Shown: positions 12,570 through 22,776 of the stretch, piece by piece
How positions within the stretch are numbered: position 1 is the stretch's first letter
How the letters are laid out: each line of letters begins with the position of its first letter
Source: Symsagittifera roscoffensis
Lineage: Eukaryota; Xenacoelomorpha; Acoela; Convolutidae
Length of the DNA stretch: 64,000 nt
Assembly: GCF_963678635.1 (NCBI RefSeq)
Contig: NC_087066.1
Coordinates: 18,285,275 to 18,349,274 of the forward strand
Direction of reading: 5' to 3'
Notes under the pieces: model-generated
The model's database searches: none
What the model was told of the DNA's origin: nothing
What the model saw: the letters and a program-made list of their open reading frames with translations, nothing else
Translations under genes and position numbers: made by a program

Positions 12570-13088
12570 GTTTTAAGGAACGACTGGAAGGCGGCTGACG
12601 TGTACTCGGGTCCTTCATCGCTGGATAGTTGTTCAGGGACGCCGATGGTGGCTAAGAGATCTTACGCTTTTATGAGGCCATGTGACCTAGCTTCTGCGGT
12701 ATGAGCGAGGGCCTCGCGGAGGTCCGACCAATTAGAGAATCTGTCCACCGTCAAAAGGTTTCGCTTGCATTTTAACTGGCAATCGTCAGGGCAACAGCTT
12801 GAAAGGGAGCGTTAGGCACAAACGGATCGTTCGCTGGCAAATTCGATTGACTGGGAGCGTTGACATCACATGTTATCTTGCACGAGCAGCCTGGATACCG
12901 GGCCAGATGACACACTCATTGGCGCGGTTGGTTATCTGACTGACTCCTTGATGAGCGCTGTGTAAAAGTGAACATACCTCCAGTTGGAGCTTAGGTGGTA
13001 TGCCCACACTGCACCCGTACATGAGAAATCCATCGACCACTGATAGGCTGTCGCGCAAATGCCAGTGAGCGATGGTCTGGGGAGACAT
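12570..13088 (-). pseudogene. Gypsy-B: integrase (zinc-binding domain and catalytic core)
   Basis: The 71-codon frame 13,088-12,873 holds the H2C2 zinc-binding start. 'SLLHSAHQGVSQ' is the LH.AHQG block, and 'ANECVIWPGI' is the VWWPGI block. Further down, the minus strand reads 'VDRFSNWSDLREAL' (after the first catalytic Asp), 'GVPEQLSSDEGPEYTS' (second catalytic Asp, SDxGPEF block) and 'SFLKTWVVKHRL'. About 60 bp between the zinc domain and the first core block appear deleted or frameshifted, and there is a stop after 'HGLIKA'. The family is the gypsy type that cuts and joins retroelement cDNA to chromosomes. This copy is broken. Confidence 0.8.
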
Positions 13089-14092
13089 CTTTTCAGATTA
13101 GGTAGGACACTCATGTTCCGCAAGATCCATGAGTTGCAATATATGGATATCTCGAGACGTCTCGTCCCGGATTTGCTACCATGTCCAGCATGGATGGCGG
13201 GCATGGCGGATCTGGCAGCCGCAATGACACAAGCCTCCATACCCTCCACATCACGAATTGCCCTGATAGCTGACAGAGCACTCGACTGCACGTGCAAGTC
13301 AGTGTCTTGATCAGCTCCGCTGCGGTCGTGAGGTTTTCGAGAGGTGGCGTCCGGGGCCGGTATCAGACGACCACGGACGTGATGTATCTCGAATCTCCAG
13401 GACATGGTCTTCTCTTTCAAGTTTATGAGCCGCCTATTGTCGATCTCATCCATAGTCCTGCCGCCTAACAGTTTGACTAGGGGTCGATGGTCGGTCTGAA
13501 CATGTAGGTCACCACACCCTAGAGTGAAAAACTTTGTGTCTTCAAGCGACCAGGCAACGACCAAGGCTTCAACTTCTTTAGTCAAGTAGTTCTCTTCGGC
13601 TTTGTGTAGGATTCTTAAGCCGGGTACTGTGATACGCCATCCGTTGTTGCAGCACATGGTAGTGGTAGAGGGACATTGGCAATACTTCTGGTACAAGAAA
13701 AAACCAATGCCGGTTTTTGACCAGTCCGGGCTGATCACAGTGGTGCGAGAGAGGTCGAATATCTTGACACCCTCTTCTATGGCCTTGATGATCTCGAGCT
13801 TGGACTGTTGAAATGCCCATTCCATCTTATCAATCCATTGAAATCTAGTTTTTCGAGAGAGCAGAGGCTTGAATTGAGCCATAATGGATGTCATTTTAGC
13901 GTAGTGTGATACTTGGTTAACGATTCCAAACCATGATCGGATCTCAGAGATATTGCATGGCCGAGGAAAGTCTGTAATGGCGTCTAAGTACTTAAGAAGT
14001 GGTTTCACGTCCTCTGGTGTTAGAAGAAACCCTGCAAACTCAACAGTTTTCTGGCAGAGTTGAAACTTTTTTGGGGTTGATGATGATGCCAT
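13089..14092 (-). pseudogene. Gypsy-B: RT thumb and RNase H
   Basis: This is the longest open stretch of the element, in a frame running 14,092 to 12,932. It starts in the RT palm after the catalytic loop. 'PKKFQLCQKTVEFAGFLL' is the Y(L)GF..(S/T) block, followed by 'FPRP.NISEIRSWFGIVNQ' (connection). RNase H follows: 'VISPDWSKTGIGFFLYQKYC' holds the first Asp, 'YLTKEVEALVVAW' the Glu and 'VQTDHRPLVKLL' the third Asp, so the catalytic residues seem intact. After 'PAPDATSR' (His-region and the DALSR block) the frame drifts into integrase sequence read out of frame from about 13,070. Confidence 0.85.
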
Positions 14093-14580
14093 TCTTAATG
14101 ACTAGGCCAAGGAAGTCAATGATCTGCCACCAGTTGTCCTCCAATTTGTCGTCCTACATAATGACGTCGTCGACACATTTAGTCTACCTGGGTACAGCAA
14201 TGATGTTGCGTATTTTCGGTTGTAGCCGTCACCTGCAGCTAAAAACCTTTGGGAAGCAGCACGGTACTCGTACCTACCGCATTCGGTGATGAAAGTTGTG
14301 AGGTGTTTGCCTTCCTTGGCTAACGGAAATGAGTGGTACCCGTTCCAGCAATCAGTTACGGTTCTGAAACCTGCCGCTAGAACGAGGCGCGACTGCTTGT
14401 AGGATGGGATCGCATGTTGTGTCTCACGCAGACAGTTAGGATTGAGGGCTCCCAGGTCAGCTGTTCTGCGGAGGTTTCCGTCAAGTTTAGTGACAACGTG
14501 CATCCTTGCTTGCCAGGTGGTAGGAACGCCAGCAAGGACGCGTTCGATGATCTCCAGAGCAACTTTTTGGTCTAGTTGAG
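14093..14580 (-). pseudogene. Gypsy-B: reverse transcriptase fingers and palm
   Basis: The frame 14,503-14,102 shows 'MHVVTKLDGNLRRTADLGAL' (the K.DG..R...D block), 'TVTDCWNGYHSFPLAKEGKH' (first catalytic Asp) and 'LTTFITECGRYEYRAASQRF' (the region that is normally ..APQGF). The catalytic loop is in another frame near 14,160-14,195 and reads 'CVDDVIM' before a stop. The intact form would be YVDD, so the loop keeps both Asp residues but needs a frameshift near 14,195 to connect. Only the N-terminal edge of RT is unclear. Confidence 0.85.
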
Positions 14581-15360
14581 CTTGGACATCTTCACGCCAG
14601 TTTTGCCCGCGGTGTAAACTGCTTTAGGAGTGGCCTGTGGGTCAATATGATTCTTGATGGGATCGCGCTTCAACATTGGCAGTGGCTGATGCTGACACCG
14701 GTTGAACGTGGAGCTAGAAAAGCGCTCGAAACTCCAGGATTTCATCTTGTCGACGTTTCCCTCAGTAGCTGCAAACGGAAGACTTTCAGGTCGTTCTGGT
14801 GGTAATGCATGGTTAGGACATGCGCATGGGGCCAATTCGGTCTTTGTTGACTCATTGATGACAGTTTTGGTCTGGACCTCTGGAAATAATCCCTATTTCC
14901 CGCATAGCCTGACGACCAATGTAGAATTGCTCCGTTGAGACGGAGACGTTAGCCATGACAGCGGTCTGGATGGCGCGCCCTGTGGAGGTGTCAGTGCCCG
15001 TCATGCGGAGTAGGATGGCCCCCAAGATATTGATGCCCTCGCCGTTGATGACGCTCATCGTGCCTTTGACAGGGACGAGAGCTGATTTCTTCAGGCCAAG
15101 CTTGTGCAGCATTGAAAGTCCGAGAAGACTGGGTTGGCAAACGGAGTCCTTTATAACAACGCATTGGATTGGTTTCATTTTTGGAATGGACAAGCGCATG
15201 TGAGTGTAGTCGGAATCCTCTATGGAGACAGTAGTAGTAACAACAGGATGCGGCTCCACCGGCCTCTCTATCCATCCTTTGGCTCCATCGAAAATGTAGT
15301 TAGAGATCGGTGTAGTGGTGGTAGGTTTGTTGACAATGGCCTCCATGGTCTGCACACTAG
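14581..15360 (-). pseudogene. Gypsy-B: protease region and link to RT
   Basis: The frame 15,355-14,852 matches the retropepsin-like part of this gypsy group. 'IKDSVCQPSLLGLSMLHKLG' occupies the place of the (A)DTGAQ.(S/C)L....LL..LG block. The active-site triplet has decayed from D(T/S)G to D-S-V, which should abolish activity. 'GAILLRMTGT' is the second conserved strand and 'QTAVMANVSVSTEQFYIGRQ' the flap to C-terminal region. Downstream, 14,835-14,572 in another frame links to RT ('DRCQHQPLP' region). Confidence 0.7.
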
Positions 15361-15865
15361 ACGTTGCCGGAGACGTCTGCTTGTCGATACTGACTGAACA
15401 AAGAAACGGGAAGTCTCTGGTTGCGGAAACGGTGCTAGCTTCGGTCGTGCGTGGTTTTCCAATTTGGGAGGCAGAGCGCTATGATTGTTTCTCACCTACC
15501 TTCTTCTGACAACACAGTTTAGAGTACTTGTCGATTATTTTGATGTCTTCTTTACCCGCCAGCTTTTCACTCGGACTGTTGTTAAAGGATGAGTTGCACA
15601 GAACGCACTTACCTTCATGTGAGACCGTTGGTCACTGGGTGGAGCCGCTTTTTTATAGCTAGCTGCTGAGGCGAACGAGGAAGTGAGGTGACCAGTCATT
15701 GAGCGAGATGCCATCTCTTCTGTTTCGACAAGGGCTATGATGTCGTTCAGTGATCAGTTGTCAATGCCTACCGTGCTGAGCGCTTTGCGCTTGATGTCAT
15801 CGTCGTACATACCGGTTAGTTTAACTTGCTTGACCATCTGTCCGTTATAGTCCGCTATAGTCACT
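15361..15865 (-). pseudogene. Gypsy-B: Gag C-terminal part with cysteine motifs
   Basis: The minus strand reads 'LSTVGIDN', 'NDIIALVETEEMASRSM' and then a Cys-rich stretch with 'GKCVLCN' near 15,615 and 'KLCCQKK' near 15,520. This fits the paired cysteine zinc-binding site found behind the capsid in this gypsy group. There is a stop in the helix before 'SLNDI', and the order of frames shows at least one frameshift. The gag reading frame is separated from its N-terminal half by the insertion at 15,866-16,110. Confidence 0.6.
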
Positions 15866-16110
15866 GTTGTGATTCTTACCATTTGTTTTATTTCACTAAT
15901 TACTTTAAAGTATCTTAACTGGTTAATCTTGATTTGACCTTGCTATCTTCATTCTCTCCGACGGAGAGAATGACCGCTCACTTTATTAATGTTTTAACTT
16001 AGAGATTAATTCACTTTTTAAACATATCTTATTTGTAACTAAGTAGAATTAACCGTAACAAAGGAACATTTTATCAGTCACAGTAAACGTAAGAGATAGC
16101 TTACAGTTTT
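15866..16110. mobile_element. MITE-like insertion with perfect central palindrome
   Basis: This 230-250 bp AT-rich stretch interrupts gypsy-B gag and has no coding similarity. At its centre lies an 11-bp perfect inverted repeat around one base: cattctctccg-a-cggagagaatg, 15,950-15,972. The outer sequences show only weak inverted similarity (cactgttgtgattc against cagtcacagt), so the element class is uncertain. The exact ends were inferred from where Gag-like codons resume. Confidence 0.4.
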
Positions 16111-16580
16111 TTGCTTTACCCATATCTCGCGATGAGAACGCTAAGATAGTCTTGCCATTGTCCTGTTTCATTGCGAAGAGCTCAGTGCATTGGACACTCG
16201 TCGCCACACTTATCACGGCGTGACGTTTGATTGCTGCCAGGATGTCAGTGTCTACCTTGGTACTGATAGTCGGGTCCGAGGTCTCGACACTACGCTTTAG
16301 TTCGATGCTGCAGCATGCCAGGAGGAGTTTGATACCTTGTCTGTAGACATCGCGAGAGTATTTTTATATGCCGTCAATGCCCTCTGAAAGCTGTCCTATG
16401 TGTCCTCGTATATGTTGCCCGTGACCTTGGGCTGAGATGAGAGATGACGGGAGCCTTCGCGGCGAGTGGTGCGGGGTGTGCTGAGGAGTAGTGATGGCCT
16501 AGCATGACGGCAGCTACAACCTCGTCCACATCAGCGGTGTTGTAACCGCATCCCGCGATGTCGCACGGAATGGTCGGCAT
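16111..16580 (-). pseudogene. Gypsy-B: Gag N-terminal half
   Basis: The frame starts at the ATG at 16,580: 'MPTIPCDIAGCGYNTADVDE'. It has a CxxxxC-x17-H-x5-H arrangement (PCDIAGC ... GHHYSSAH), a C2H2-like motif that I know as the usual N-terminus of Gag in this gypsy group. Then come a Pro/Ala-rich linker and, after a frameshift near 16,390, the capsid-like 'YRQGIKLLLACCSIELKRSV' helix. The start lies 55 bp inside the 5' LTR, as expected for gag. The reading is cut at 16,110 by the small insertion. Confidence 0.75.
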
Positions 16581-16634
16581 CTCCTTGTGGGCAGTGATAA
16601 TCTTTAATGTAGATGCACATGTAAAAATATGTAC

Positions 16635-16751
16635 TGCTGGATACTGCTTGAGTTCCCAGCATAGGTTTATCTAAAACAAATACAATACATAATCATTGTA
16701 AATCACATGAAAACACATATAATCTAACATAGCTTTTTGGCATATCCAGCA
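16635..16751 (-). repeat. Gypsy-B 5' LTR (117 bp)
   Basis: It pairs with 11,994-12,110 and has the same length and ends. On the minus strand it starts TGCTGGATA and ends TATCCAGCA, a 9-bp inverted terminal repeat. It directly follows the interrupted ORF1 codons of LINE-A. Confidence 0.88.
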
Positions 16752-17145
16752 ATAGGCGTCGAACTGGGTTTCTTTGAGCCGGTGACATGATGCCAAAATC
16801 TGTCGATACTGCCAAGCATTTGTCAACCTCACTATCACTGTACGCGGTCGTGGACTACCTTGCTTGAATTTACCAGCACGAAAAATGTCCTGTATTGCGG
16901 CTTGATTTGTTTTTGTCAATTCTCCTTCAATGCGCTCACCTTGGTGTTCTCCTGTAGATTCATGTAAATTCTTTATTTGTATACTTAGTTCGCTACGAGC
17001 ATTAGCCCTAGTGGACGCGCTAACTACCGGTTCTGGTTGATTGGTGATATTATTCTGTTGACCAAGTTTATGCGCGGCTTCCATGGCGCTGTACAGCCTG
17101 TTTTCATTTGTGTTGGTCGACTTTCGGCCAATTCCCATCGACTTT
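16752..17145 (-). pseudogene. LINE-A ORF1, N-terminal part (right of the gypsy-B insertion)
   Basis: The minus-strand frame runs to 17,138. Its centre carries 'ELSIQIKNLHESTGEHQGER' and 'IFRAGKFKQGSPRPRTVIVR' followed by 'WQYRQILASCHRLKE'. This is the RRM-like RNA-binding core of LINE ORF1 proteins, which chaperone element RNA. The frame crosses into the LTR after 'TQFDAY', and codons after that are LTR sequence. The 5' end is lost at the fold-back repeat that starts at 17,158. Confidence 0.75.
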
Positions 17146-17157
17146 CAGCTTTCGACG

Positions 17158-17689
17158 AATCATTTGAAATACAGTTGTCATACTTCCACTCAATGTCCCG
17201 CAATTTGCTAAGTATGATGATTCAGATGGTTTTCAGATAAAAAGTTGTGATTACTGTACTGTTTTTCTTACAGCAAAGTGCTCGTTCCAACTTATGTTTT
17301 GATTTCAAAACCAAAATTGAGCTATTTCTTTAAATTTTTTTTCTAAATTCAATTTTTGATTTCGTTTCTGAATTGTCAAAAAATAATAATTTAATTACTC
17401 TTCCTTGAAAACAAAAATATCAAAACTCTCCTTTTTTTAATTTAAAAGGAAGAGTAATTGAATAGACTTTTATTTGACAATTCAAAAACAAAATCCAAAA
17501 TTTAATTTCAAAAAAAATATAAGTTAGCCTATTAATGGTTTGGAAATCAAAAAATAAGATGGAACGATCACTTTGCTCTATAAGAACAGTATAGTAATAA
17601 CATCTTTTAATCTGAAAACCATCTATATCATAATACACTATATCGCGTGACATTGAGTGGAAGTATGACAGCTGTATTTCGAATGATTT
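17158..17689. repeat. Fold-back inverted repeat 1 (about 530 bp)
   Basis: The two halves are imperfect reverse complements around about 17,423. The outer ends are aatcatttgaaatacag at 17,158 and ctgtatttcgaatgatt ending at 17,688. The inner block aattactcttcctt pairs with aaggaagagtaatt. No coding content is seen. It may be a fold-back or MITE-type DNA element. It abuts the truncated end of LINE-A. Confidence 0.8.
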
Positions 17690-17694
17690 CAAAA

Positions 17695-17807
17695 ATCTGC
17701 AGCTGGTTAACTTTATGTGATTGCAGTGGCTGCAAAAACTCGAAAAGGAAATTATACAGATTTCACTTGGAGCATTACCATCGGCATTAGCTGTAAATTC
17801 CATTCGA

Positions 17808-17891
<84 letters not shown>

Positions 17892-18245
17892 CTAGAGTAA
17901 AGCTCTCTGACTGTTCAAAAAAAAAAAGAGTTCACCATTCTGAAACATGCTCGGCATTTTTTGAAACGAAATTTTACTTTTCTTCAAAAGCAATATATTG
18001 AAAACTTCCCATTTCTTAATTCAAAAGGAAAATGAAAAAATTCGTTTCGAAATATACCGAGACATGTTTCAGAATGGTGAACTCTTATTTTTTGAACAGT
18101 TAGAGAGCTCTACTCTAGTTGTTGTTGTTGTCTTTGAATAGAGTATACAGCTACTGCTAATGGAGGGCTCCCAGAGAGTTCTGTATAATTTGCTCCTCGA
18201 GTTTTGGCAGCCACTGCAATCACATTCAATTAACCAGCTGCAGAT
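17695..18245. repeat. Fold-back inverted repeat 2 (about 550 bp)
   Basis: The ends are atctgcagctggttaa at 17,695 and its exact reverse complement ending at 18,245. The arms pair through to the centre near 18,004 (ctagagtaaagctctc with gagagctctactctag). The arms are unequal because one holds a long (caa) run and the other only four (gtt). It lies about five bases from repeat 1 but has a different sequence. Confidence 0.85.
17811..17891 (+). repeat. (CAA)n microsatellite, about 27 copies
   Basis: This is an uninterrupted caa/aac run inside the left arm of fold-back repeat 2. The partner arm at 18,117-18,131 has only about four gtt units, so the run expanded after the inverted repeat formed. 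A poly-Thr frame through it is not a gene. Confidence 0.95.
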
Positions 18246-18690
18246 GTTAGCTTCTGAAAAGTTCACATTGACATCATTCCATATCATCTTCAAATTTCTG
18301 TTTTTCGAGCCCCTCAATCTAGTGAAATTTTTTCATTATGTTTATTGTTCTACAAGTTTTAAACGTGAGTTCTCCTCCTGCTTTTTCTGTTCTCGTTTTA
18401 CTTAGTTTGAAGATCTCGGAGTGACTTCGCAATTTTTAGCTAGATGTCTTATTCTCAAGATACCTGGCTATTATCAAGTGACCAGTCTATCATAGTAGTA
18501 CCCAGTTATTTTTTCAGTCGACAAAAATTCAATTATTGAGGTTTTATTATGATTAATATTATCTATAATGTATTTAAACACTGGCTTCCCTATCTCGCCA
18601 TGCTTAAGCTTTTTCAACGTATTATTTTAGTCTTTTAACAAGAGTTTTTTCACGCTTAGGCTATATTGTATATTGCAATGATCAAGTTTT
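18246..18690. other. Non-coding AT-rich stretch
   Basis: Between the fold-back repeats and the degenerate satellite I see no coding frame, repeat or motif that I can support. Confidence 0.5.
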
Positions 18691-19455
18691 TTTTTCGATT
18701 TCCAAGTTTGAATTCAGTGTTTAATCCACCAAGATTGAAAGTAGCAAGCCAATAGTGGGATGCTGTCAGAGTTTCCCCGGCTGTTGCGATTTTGGCCTCT
18801 ATATATCGATAACCAAATCTTTTATTTACGAGATGCGGAAATTTTCCAGATTTTCCAAAACATTTTAGATTTTTTTTCAAGTTTCTGAAAAATTGAAATT
18901 TTCAACCTCGTTGTTGGGGCTGAAAGGGTATTCGCAGGGGTTGCGAATCTTGCCTCCAAGTATCACTTATCAAATTCTTTTTGTTTTCGAGATATGGCGT
19001 TTTTTTATAACCTTTTGAAATTAAAAAATATATGATGTATAGCTCTTTTTTCAAAATTTGGATTTCCTTACTTCTTAGTTGGGAGCTGTCAAAATACTCT
19101 CAGGTGTTGCAAGTTTCGCCTCCAAATTTCACTTCTGAAATCCTTGAAGTTTTCGAGATATGCCTTTTTATGATTTTTTTTAAAACTTAAATTTAAAAAA
19201 GTTCAAAAGTTTTGAAGATCACAATCCTGTAGTTGAAATCTGTGAAGGTACTCTAAAGTGTTACAAGTCTTGCCTCCAAATAAGACTGCTCAAGTTTTTA
19301 AATTTTTGAGATAAGAAGTTTTTTGGATTTTGATGTTTTATTTCTAGAAAACTTAAGTTTAAAAAATTTCTCATTTTGAATTTTTTATGACAGTACTCTC
19401 AATAGTTGCAAATCATGCGTTGAAATGCGACTGCTCTTTGTTTTAGGTTTCTAAA
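18691..19455. repeat. Degenerate satellite, unit about 145-170 bp, five copies
   Basis: A block of the form gttgc(g/a)a-(t/g)tt-gcctcca(a/t) recurs at about 18,780, 18,938, 19,107, 19,259 and 19,402. After each comes a second shared block, (t)tttcgagata, and T/A-rich filler. Copies are highly diverged. A related single unit occurs at 63,785-63,850 near the right end of the window, so the family is dispersed. Confidence 0.65.
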
Positions 19456-19639
19456 ATGTGACCTTTTTGGTTCGTTTTAATTTTTTCAAAGAACTAATAT
19501 TTATAAAACTTGCAAAATTTAAAACTACCAATCCTGTAAATGTGTTCTGTCAGGGTAAGCTCAAAGGATGCATATCTTATTTCAATCTATGCGGTTTTTA
19601 TGAACTACACTGGAGGTGCACTACACTTTGTTTTTTTTA

Positions 19640-20320
19640 ATGATGGTTAGCTGAAATCCACAAAGCGATGGATTACTCCCAAAAAAGAGTTAGAGATCAG
19701 ATAAGGGTTTACTCAGTTTACAAAAATTGCACATGCAGAGGGAAGTCCAGTTACAGGTAATTGGATATTGTCAAGAAGTCCTTCAAAACCTTAAGGTAGG
19801 GCAATGGTAGAACATTTAGAAATTTCATTTCTTCAAAGTAGGTTACTCCAGGATAAATCCATTTAAGAATTTTTGAGTGAAGTTCTCTAGTAATTTTATG
19901 TCGGTCTTCGATGGACACCAGCATTCGCTTGTATACAAAACTATTGGCGAAAACGTTAACTACAAGTCAAGTTTGTTCTGATTCCATAAACGTTCTGATG
20001 TTTTTCGATGGCAAAAATGATAGCAAAGCCTGATCTTTGAAATTGAATATGACCAGACCACGTGAGTTTTGAATTATAACTAGACCGAGTCCTTTGTTAA
20101 AAAGGGGGAAAAATATAATAATCATCAATAGTAGGACTTGTTTGACAGTCTTTGAGAGTTGAACAGAACTTTGGTCCTGCTTAAGGTCCTGCTGAAGAAA
20201 GCGTATACTATCAATCGTACCAGTAAAAAATAAATTAAAGTCATCGGCATAGGATAAACAGGTGCTGTAAATGTGACATTTGACCAGAATGGCGCCAAAA
20301 TTCATGGCAACATCGAAATT
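19640..20320 (-). pseudogene. Decayed non-LTR reverse transcriptase, 3' part
   Basis: The 112-codon frame (20,305 to 19,967) includes 'LSYADDFNLFFTGTIDSIRF', the YADD catalytic motif C and the following helix of non-LTR RTs. Farther on, the minus strand reads 'RHKITRELHSKILKW' and 'NVLPLPYG', similar to the RR..(D/R)(L/I) region behind RT. There are several stops. The N-terminal RT motifs are missing, so the copy is truncated on its 5' side at about 20,320. Confidence 0.65.
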
Positions 20321-21839
20321 TTATCAGAGCAGCCGAGTGAAAAAATTGGCAGTTTCGATGGATTAACAGTTCTAATCGTGAAATTTCACAATTTGGGAGA
20401 GCTTAATTTGAAGTGACGAAAAAATTTTAAAAATTCGTTTGAAAAAAAGACACATCACGACCTTAAAGTTTCGCGAAAATTGAAACCCGCGAAAATCAGA
20501 AAAGACCGATTTTTGCTAGAAAATAGCAACATTGACTCCCGATAGTGAAGAAAAGACGTGAAAACTGTTTTGAAATTACGATCGAGACTGTCCAAATTGT
20601 AACGATTGTAGCTGTACAATCGTTACCGAGCAATTCCCGAGAGTTCGAAAGGATATCGGGAGGATTTTACCACCCTTCCAGAAGTACAACAAGATCGCTC
20701 TTCGTCCGTCCGGATTCCAGTATCCAGAAGGGTCTCGGGAAGGAAACTGAAGCTGCATTTTAACAACTTTTAGCTTCCGGGTTTGTTCTGAATTGATTTA
20801 ACCAACATCAAAATTCGTTTTCAGATAATGAGAAGCTAGGAGTGGAGGGAAAGGTTCGATCCTTCTCCGATGAATTTGATGATTTTTTTGAACAAAGTAA
20901 TATGATAATAAGTAGTAGCCCTGTTTTTAGGAGTGACCTCGTGTCTGGGGATACTGAGACCCAGCATGAGCTCACTTTTTTGCTTGTAACTAAGTTAATC
21001 TGCGCGCTCTGGCCGATAGCCCAAAACAGTAATGACTTTGTCGACCCGATGTTAAAGGACCACACAGAGAACTGGTTTTGCTAGAGTCGGTTAACAGCAT
21101 ATGAAGCTGTGTTTAGACGCTAGCCAGTCGTTTCATAACCGAGCTTTATTTTCCGTCGATATTTACTTCCGGGCGAATGTTACAAATATGTTTTTAAGGC
21201 GATCTGGATGTTATTTTTTCAACATCATGATCGACAGATCCCTTAACAAGCACTCCAAGCCGAGCGGATGCTCTAAACAAGGCCATTAACACAGGTCCGG
21301 AAGGGTGGTTAGGAACGCGAAAGCCCTCCGGATTCCCCGGTTTAGTTTTTTAATCTATTTAAGACCGAAAGTTCATGTATCTTGAAGCGAGGAGGGATCG
21401 GCCGTCCCTTCGTTCCCTGAGCGGTGTATGACCAAAAATATACAAGAAACTAAACAAAAAGTAGTACAGTATCTAAGAACAAATCATTAGAAATCATCCA
21501 CCCAGACGATATGTGGTCCGTCCCTCCCGTTGGTTGTTGTTAGATATATTGTTGTTACACGCATTTATATCAAACAGGATTGTTACGATTGAACTTAAGG
21601 CCCGGTTCTGGTGCATGTACTGTAGGGTTGTTTGAGTATTTAAGCACGTTTGTGCTCGCTTGCGCTCAATCCGGAAGGGTCTTGGGAAGAGAGCGAGAGG
21701 CTGATCCGGCAAGCAGTGCAAGGAGCAGCAAGAAGGGTCTCAAGGACAAAAATAATCGACTGTTGGGTATCGTTAACAAGCTTTTATCCCTTTTGGTACA
21801 GAGATTAAGATATCAATCCGTGGGGGGTTCGACACTGTA
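20321..21839. other. Unassigned stretch between LINE fragment and element 2 leader
   Basis: No clear domain is present. A frame at 20,842-21,084 (80 codons) follows an AT-rich section, and its product is not recognised. The block at 20,640-20,760 and the block at 21,640-21,740 share the words cc(g/a)gaagggtct(c/t)gggaag, and cggaagggt recurs at 21,299. These may be remains of diverged long repeats. A perfect 12-bp hairpin lies at 20,599-20,626. The 5' LTR of element 2 might be within 21,290-21,840, but I cannot find its 3' partner. Confidence 0.4.
20599..20626. other. Perfect 12-bp hairpin
   Basis: gtaacgattgta and its exact reverse complement flank a 4-base loop (gctg). There is no poly-T or nearby gene end to make it a terminator. 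The function is unknown. Confidence 0.6.
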
Positions 21840-22776
21840 GTGACCCTCCACCGAGTTGCAAAATTCCGAGTTAAGCGGACTTTGAACGAACCCGGAGGGG
21901 AATAATTTTTGTAGTATTACTTTTTATACTGCTTGTATAGTATTTCTATATCCTTTTTCAGTGAAAAACATAGCAAACAGTGTTAGGGTCAAATTAGTGA
22001 TATATTGATCCACCCAAAAATCGCGATTTTTGAGATATCGATATTTAATGAACAGAAAAAAGCACTAAATTAGTGAGTTACATTGTAACCGTACTAATAT
22101 AACTAATAGAACCGTTAAAATTAGTTCGGACGTAGTTGGAACTAATTAGGTGACAAAATCCGAAATGCCACAAAAAAAAACTCGAAATCTTTGAGATAGG
22201 GCGATAAAAATTGTTGTTCGGACAACATACACTAATGAATCGACAGTTTTTAAAACCCGTTTGCCATTAACCTTCCCGGCTTCGGTGAAATCAAACTTTA
22301 TTGGATTTAATGGATTCATCACTCCGGAGGGGTCCAAATAGCATTGTTTTGACGAATTTTTTCAACTGGAAAGATCTAGACCGTTTTTTTTTGCATTGAA
22401 CTGAAAGAGTATAGGCATTTTGAGTTGGGATCAATATTTTTAGGTCAGTAACAAGAATTGCGAGTTAGGCGGAAACTATAAGTTCGAAAATATAAGTCCA
22501 CAATTTGAGATCTTTTTCCTGCTTTCTCTTTTTGGTTTTCAATCCTCATTAATTGTTCTCGATTAGGTCGTGAATACACTATCTTTTAAATATATTCATA
22601 ACTAGCTTTATATCCCATAACAGAAAATCAATTGTGTGCATAAATTGTAAGCACACTGTACTGTGATAACTTAAGAAGATTCGTGGTCACTTGTTAGTCG
22701 AAATTTTGGACATTTTCGCGTGGTGTTATTATTATTGATTATCAAAAAATGAAGCGGTTGGAGGCAATAAATTAAG
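21840..22776 (+). other. Element 2 leader / presumed LTR end and 5' untranslated region
   Basis: This block aligns in patches with bases 1477-1980 of the tandem array: gtgaccctccaccgagttgc, tttttatactg.ttgt, attagtgagttacattgt, and gcgataaaaa.tgttg. There is no coding frame. It leads into the gag ATG at 22,777. Since the array copies begin and repeat across this block, it is probably LTR or leader sequence. Confidence 0.55.

Larger units (their letters stand above)
11994..16751 (-). mobile_element. Gypsy-B: Ty3/gypsy LTR retrotransposon inserted in LINE-A
   Basis: The element lies on the minus strand and is bounded by two 117-bp LTRs. Its internal order is Gag with an N-terminal zinc-binding motif, protease, RT, RNase H and integrase, ending in a polypurine tract beside the 3' LTR. 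It interrupts ORF1 of a non-LTR element, which fixes both ends independently of the LTRs. Every domain has at least one stop, frameshift or lost catalytic residue. I do not see a clear target-site duplication next to the LTRs. A 230-250 bp insertion near 15,870-16,110 further disrupts gag. Confidence 0.88.

Noticed and set aside
15949-15973. Intrinsic terminator
   Set aside because: The hairpin is not followed by a T run, and the setting is eukaryotic transposon DNA.
17717-18001. Poly-Thr frame through the CAA run
   Set aside because: A microsatellite gives an open frame in every phase; there is no gene signal around it.
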